A stretch of DNA of 64,000 nt from Rhizophagus irregularis (lineage: Eukaryota; Glomeromycota; Glomeromycetes; Glomerales; Glomeraceae), in NCBI RefSeq assembly GCF_026210795.1, contig NC_089437.1:5084001-5148000 (forward strand), read 5' to 3'. The notes beneath the pieces were generated by a model. That model saw only the letters and a program-made list of their open reading frames with translations. It did not search any database and was not told the origin of the DNA. Both the position numbers and the translations under genes were made by a program. Positions 59,166 to 64,000 of this stretch are shown here, piece by piece. Positions within the stretch are counted from its first letter, which is position 1, and every line of letters starts with the position of its first letter.

Positions 59166-59180
59166 GGAAAGGATAAAACT
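59166..59180. repeat. target-site duplication, copy 6 (right edge of array, one A shorter)
   Basis: GGAAAGGATAAAACT, followed by the host-repeat sequence ACCACCATTCAATTCGTC. It joins perfectly in style with the left flank at 48469. Confidence 0.9.
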
Positions 59181-59461
59181 ACCACCATTCAATTCGTCTT
59201 AGTGAGACGATTTTAACAAGCTATGATACATTTTTGTACGATTATTAGATGCCAAGTTATTTAATATATTCTTTATATAACTGTGATTATAAACGGTTCT
59301 TTTTAATATAAGATTTTTGAGGATAGGTGTGATAGTGACTATAGATAGATTGTGACTATATAGGATAGATTTTAATAATAAAGTGTTTTGAACGTTGACT
59401 GGTGTGACTATATAGTAGAATGTGACTATAACGGGAGTGACTATAGAGGGAGTTGACTGTA

Positions 59462-60775
59462 TTTGATAAAATCTGCAATTTTGGAGATTATCGCAGATTT
59501 TTATATAAAAAGATGTTAAAAAAATGTGAAAACCTAAATTTGTAGTATTACACAGATTGTTACTAAAAATTGTAAAAAAAAAATGTGGCAATCTGCAAAA
59601 TTTGCAGATTGCCGCAGTTCTGTACCCTAATAAATTTACCGATATTCTATGATCATTGTATGTTAAGATATTAAGTGAAACATAATATTTTTAGGGTTTG
59701 ACAATTTTGACATGTTAAAACTATTTTGGCATTTCAGCATTTTGACAGGTTTTAGTTTTGACATTTTGACAATAGTCTGTAGAGTTTTGGCAGGCAACTT
59801 TAATTAGAAGTAAATAGAGTCTTATTTTAATGTTATTATAATAATAATATGGTTTATAGCAAGGTAGTTTTGTAGTTCTGCAGGATTTAAAGGGCTAAGA
59901 AAAGGCTTATTTCATATTCACTATATCTGTTTATTAAACTTTCTGTAACCTAGTTAAAAGCATTTGTACTTTATATATTTGTAATTTTCTTTGCTTTTAT
60001 TTAATAAATGCATAGTAATTAACAAAAAAAAATAAATAAATCTTAGATAACTTTAAATATTAATATATATTTTATCTTTCAATAATTTAAAAATATTTTT
60101 TGATAATTGCATCCTACTGGATGGATATAGTTCATAATAATTTATTTGTATGATATATAAACTTAATATCAATAAAGCATATATAAATCATTAAAATAAA
60201 AAAATTTAAAAATATTAATAAAGTTATATATTTTTAGTTTCAAATTAAAAGGATAATTAATACTAAAATGAAAGTATACCTTTTTATATCAATTTAATGG
60301 TTAATTATATATTTATATTAAATTGAAGTTATTTAAATTATTGTAAAATAATCAATTCATCAATTTAGTAGTATGTAAAATTATAATACTAAAATTGTAA
60401 ATATACATCCTATCTGCAAATTTTTTTAAATTTTTTGCATTTTATTTTACATTAAATTCTGTTATATAAAGGAACTACTGGCATTACTGTTAGTTATCAC
60501 TTAATTCTAGCTGAAAACTACAGAATTATAAGAGTTACAACCTGGATAATTTTGGCCTTAATTATGCATTCAAAAACCTTTTAAAAATGAAAAAAAAGAG
60601 GAGGAGGAAGGGAAGATTATACTAAACAGAATATTGAGCGGAAAGAATTTTATTTATACCCATTTCTTTCGATCAAAAATTCAGAAAAGTGATGATCACT
60701 CATTACAAAAAATTTAATAATTAACTATTTAATTAATTTTAAAAAATTTAATATATGAAGAAAAAATCCCTTCTT
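59462..60775. other. intergenic DNA downstream of the CPSF-A-family gene
   Basis: No gene supported. It contains a palindromic stretch near 59470-59620 (ATCTGCAA...TTTGCAGAT), a right-end relic of the TAAGGTTGC family (GGCAGGCAACTTTA, ending about 59802) without a matching left end, and the inverted dispersed repeat at 60105-60205. Confidence 0.6.
60105..60205 (-). repeat. dispersed 100-bp repeat, inverted relative to 13303-13402
   Basis: Reverse complement of the 13303-13402 sequence at about 90 percent identity (TGCATCCTACTGGATGGATA, then CTTAATATCAATAAAGCATA), again next to an A-rich run. Confidence 0.7.
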
Positions 60776-63700
60776 TTATGATACTTGCATATTTAATTCT
60801 GACAAAATAAAATTTAATACATCAACAATTTCTTTAGGTGAAACCTGTTTACCTCCTTTACCTGCAATTTTCCCCTTAACATCACTATCACCGAAACTTT
60901 CTCTTTTTACACTATGCACATCGTCATCTTCGATAGACATTTCATAGTCTTCGTCATCATGATGATGTATCATGATAACATCGTCATCTTCAAGAATTTC
61001 TATACTATCATCTAAAAATTTTCCTTCATCTATATCTTCGCCTAGCAGATACTCTTTACCGATTTTCATTATTTCAAAATTACTTTCTACAATTTTCAAT
61101 TGTTCAAATTTGGTTAAACGTAAAAATTGAGAAACCATTTCTCCGTCAATTATTAAGTTAGTAGGTCGATATAATGAATTAGAGGATGAATTAAATGCTA
61201 CATGATTTGATAATCGAAATTTCGTATTGTCATTTCCTGTAAGAAGAAAGAACATTATTAAAAAAGACACTCTCTATGTGAACTTTTCGCCTCTTCTTCT
61301 TACCTAAACAAGGCTTAGTAGTTGGCCATTTTTCCAAAACATTTTGTAAAACACTTAATAATCTAAATGCTTTCAATTCAATTCTCATGAATAAAAAAAC
61401 ACTTCCTAATAAACTGCATCCCACAATAACAGCAGCCGAATTTTTTAGATCTTTATTAATATCCCAACCTAATTCTTTTTCATTATTAGCATTGTTATCA
61501 TTATTCTCTTCTCTATGTTCTCTGTTTTCTTTATTTAAATTTGATTCTACGGTTATTGAAGAAGCACTTGTATCATCATCATCACAGTTGTTATTATTGT
61601 TAGAATTTTCGGTACGATAACCAAGATTCCCTATACGTAATTTCGAGACTATTTCACCTTCATAAAACGAAAATAACGGCCTTAAACATGGTACTATAGT
61701 TTGATCCTCTATAATACGTAAATTGTTTATTTGTATTAGAATGATAAAATTACGAATACTTAATACATATGTTATTACCTTTATCATATAATAAACCAAA
61801 TACGTTTCCACATTTATCAGCTCCAATAACTAAATTTTCGTTTAACATAATAGAATCTCCAATTAATCGAGCATGTTTCTCCCTGTTTATGCAAATAAAT
61901 TAACTTAAGAATTAAACATCAAGATTGATTTACAACTGATGAAACTTACATTTTTAAGAAATTGATTCTTTCCTTCTCAACTTCAAATTCAAAGAAAGAT
62001 AATCCTTTTTGTGTACCAACACAAATTTTATTTCCAGAAGAATTTATTGATAATATTGGCCATCTCAATTCTCTACTTATCATTTTAGTTAATCTAGTAG
62101 AGAATACATGAAATATTATTACTTTGAATGATATAATATAAAAATGATGAGTTCACTCACTTGTTTTCTTCTAGATTGAATTTTAATACATTTAAAGTTC
62201 TACCTTCACCAACCAAAATATATTTATCAATTAAAGGGCAAATAGCATGAACAATTCCGTTAAGACTCTTTTCTTTGATCTTATTTAATTCGTATGCAAT
62301 TCCGTATTCCTACAAATGATAGTGTAAATTTTAACAATTTTTTTATGGATATATTTTTTTATATTTTTTATTAATTACTCACATGATTTGATTTCTTTAT
62401 GTTAAATATCATAAACCTTCCTTGATTAATATCATTGTCAGGAGGACAATGTATTCCTGTCCCAATACAAATAAATCGAAATTCCTGTCTTATTGTAGAA
62501 TATTTCCAACCAGTGATAGAATAAACAGCTTCTCGATTATCAGAAAATTCGTTATGTACAGATAAATTATACTCGTGCTTAATTTCTCCGCTTGAAGGAT
62601 CAATCAATTTGAGTATAGAAGTAGGAAATGGTAATTGACTACTTGTGCAAGCAACAATAAATAGTTTATTATGACCATCGTAGTATAACCTTCGTGGAGT
62701 CTATTAAACAAATAATTTTTTTTAGAAGTTGATCAAGAGTAAATTAAAATAAATTTCATTATGCTAATACTTACATCATAAACATCAATGGTTTTGATGT
62801 TATTTTTAATAAAATTATTTAATTGTACAAAATTCAAACAATTCTTACTAATAAACATATAGGATTGCTTAATAGTTTCGTCATAGTTAAATACGGCTGC
62901 TTCTTGCACATGTTCATAATGTTCAAAAGCAACACAAGCAAAATTTAATCCAGTATGTTGATTGTGCTCAATTTGCCAAGGTCTATCAGATAATGCTAAT
63001 ACGACAGTAATATTACTTTCAATGTTAGAATATGGTTGTGGCGTAATAAATTTCACTGGAAATGTCCCAATACGTCTTACTATTGGTCTACTAAGCATTG
63101 GCTTATCGTCTAAAAAAGTTAGATTAGTTTTAATAACAACAGAATGTTAATATTATATTACAATTACTATGTAATTAATTAATTAGTATTAATCACCTGA
63201 TGACCAAGACCATTGAAAATACACAATAGTTCCCTCTCTTAAACCTGAAAAGAAATAATATTTAAATTATTTTAATTGATAAAAATAATAAAAAGAACGT
63301 TATTAGTAAAAATTACCAGCCAAGAAATAAGCTTTTTCATTGTTTCCAATAATACAAGCTGATTCTGGTATATTGACTTTAGTAATTGAATAATCTACTA
63401 GTACTTCCTCATGTAAAGTTTGTAATAAATTATTCATATTCAATGATATAAACTTTATACATGGTTTGAATGTTCCAATCATACACATGGGAATTGGAAC
63501 CAATGAACTAATATTATGAAGATAAGTATTAATAAATATTACTTAACAGTCAATCTCTATAAATACACCCCCCTTGGAAACCATGTGTTTAAAGAGGATG
63601 CGCATTTATAGAGAGTTGAGTTTATTGATACTTACCTTGGAGAAATACATTTAATGAAACAAGGCTGACTATCCAATAAACTTTCCGCTATTTTAATTAT

Positions 63701-64000
63701 TTCTATTTGTTTTTTTTCATAGTCAATATCAACTCTTAATACTGTTATAATACTTCCATTTATATTTAATAAACTTATAACTATAATATTTTCATATGCA
63801 GATGCAACCTCGATAATGCTATTCTCCGGTGGTATCCAACGAATTGTTTTAAAAACTCCTTCTTCTAATAATGAAATTTTATCGATCCTCGGCTCACTTA
63901 CGATAACAGCATTCCTATGTACTTGTGTGAGCACTCCTTTCACACCTGTTGTATCGCAAATATTTGAAATACATAGTGAACAAACTTCTAAATCAAATCC
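60776..64000 (-). CDS. CPSF-A/DDB1/RSE1-family protein, 3' part (partial at right edge)
   Basis: Ten exons on the minus strand: 63636-64000 (continues beyond the window), 63317-63507, 63197-63244, 62775-63109, 62383-62700, 62161-62309, 61950-62093, 61779-61882, 61304-61708 and 60776-61236. All nine introns are GT-AG and all phases agree, giving about 839 residues with no stop, so this is a live host gene. Family signs: GLREGTIVYFQW, then IGTFPVKFITP and LALSDRPW, followed by TPRRLYY, FICIGTGIHCP and GRFMIFNIKK, EGRTLNVLKFNL, and near the C-terminus LIIDGEMVSQFLRL. These beta-propeller proteins act in mRNA 3' processing, splicing or DNA-damage ubiquitin ligases. I cannot tell which paralogue; the low-complexity insert (ENSNNNNNCDDDDTSASS) and acidic C-terminal loop are unusual. 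A short MITE lies in the intron at 63508-63635. Confidence 0.9.
63544..63625. mobile_element. very short TIR element in an intron
   Basis: The left arm AACAGTCAATCTCTATAAAT and right arm ATTTATAGAGAGTTGAGTTT form an imperfect inverted repeat around a 30-bp centre. The arms resemble the termini of the 47805-59459 element (CAGTCAACTCTCTTTATAG), so it is probably a minimal member of that family. It lies wholly inside an intron of the CPSF-A-family gene and leaves the splice sites intact. Confidence 0.65.

Larger units (their letters stand above)
47805..59459. mobile_element. small TA-flanked TIR element (mariner/pogo-like MITE) split by the retroelement array
   Basis: The left end CAGTCAACTCTCTTTATAG (47805) and right end CTATAGAGGGAGTTGACTG (ending 59459) are inverted repeats, each flanked by TA (47803-47804 and 59460-59461), as for Tc1/mariner/pogo elements. 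Removing the 10.7-kb insertion leaves an element of about 0.94 kb with no transposase. Its left half contains the 47965-48350 tandem repeat. Extra copies of GTGACTATA occur beside the right end. Confidence 0.82.

Noticed and set aside
56622-59216. Reading frames within the SINE-like copies
   Set aside because: They are not conserved between copies b, c and e, which differ by frame-breaking indels; the elements are noncoding.
47805-59459. An 11.6-kb autonomous DNA transposon
   Set aside because: The interior coding regions are all retroelement genes bounded by their own 16-bp duplications; no DNA transposase is present.

Overview
The window is very AT-rich eukaryotic DNA with GT-AG introns, few host genes and a very high load of transposons and tandem repeats. 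The secreted ML-type protein with a Kex2-like site, the 10-exon CPSF-A-family gene and the repeat-derived peptides fit an arbuscular mycorrhizal fungus, most likely Rhizophagus or a close relative. This is inference from style and family content; no marker gene proves it. I see no rRNA, no functional tRNA gene, no CRISPR and no LTR retrotransposon.

Layout. 1-3.1 kb: noncoding repeats, including an array of splice-site-bounded mini-units. 3.1-8.3 kb: a decayed hAT DNA transposon (8-bp target duplication) carrying a second, non-autonomous 8-bp-duplication element filled with a ten-copy array. 8.4-12.6 kb: two relics of a small secreted-protein gene, an intact secreted ML-like gene, and a 0.55-kb tandem duplication holding hairpin elements. 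13.5-19.2 kb: a decayed LINE with EN, RT, RNase H and a zinc knuckle on the minus strand. 19.6-22.7 kb: a 72-bp tandem array, then an array of exon-like 50-bp units. 23-32 kb: a 2.7-3.5 kb segment in three tandem copies, each with one copy of a 5-exon gene of unknown function (two intact, one broken). 32.2-35.2 kb: a Plavaka-type transposase gene. 37.0-39.4 kb: an almost intact Ac-like hAT element. 39.4-44.1 kb: inverted-module repeats, a truncated hAT transposase and several small TIR elements. 44.3-47.4 kb: a MULE transposon with FAR1, MULE, SWIM and CCHC domains. 47.8-59.5 kb: a small TA-flanked TIR element split by a 10.7-kb retroelement array. 60.8-64 kb: the 3' part of a host CPSF-A/DDB1/RSE1-family gene with phase-perfect introns.

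The most striking structure is the 48.47-59.18 kb array. One full-length LINE, one 3' fragment of the same LINE and three copies of a structured tRNA-derived SINE lie head to tail on one strand, and each boundary is marked by the same 16-bp sequence GGAAAAGGATAAAACT (six copies, the last lacking one A). The outer two copies rejoin into an ordinary host-repeat sequence, so the 16-mer reads as a target-site duplication used again and again. A second unusual theme is that several tandem arrays (1.8-2.6, 3.7-4.8, 20.6-22.1, 41.3-42.2 and 43.2-43.6 kb) are built from 25-50-nt units bounded on the minus strand by good splice acceptors and donors.
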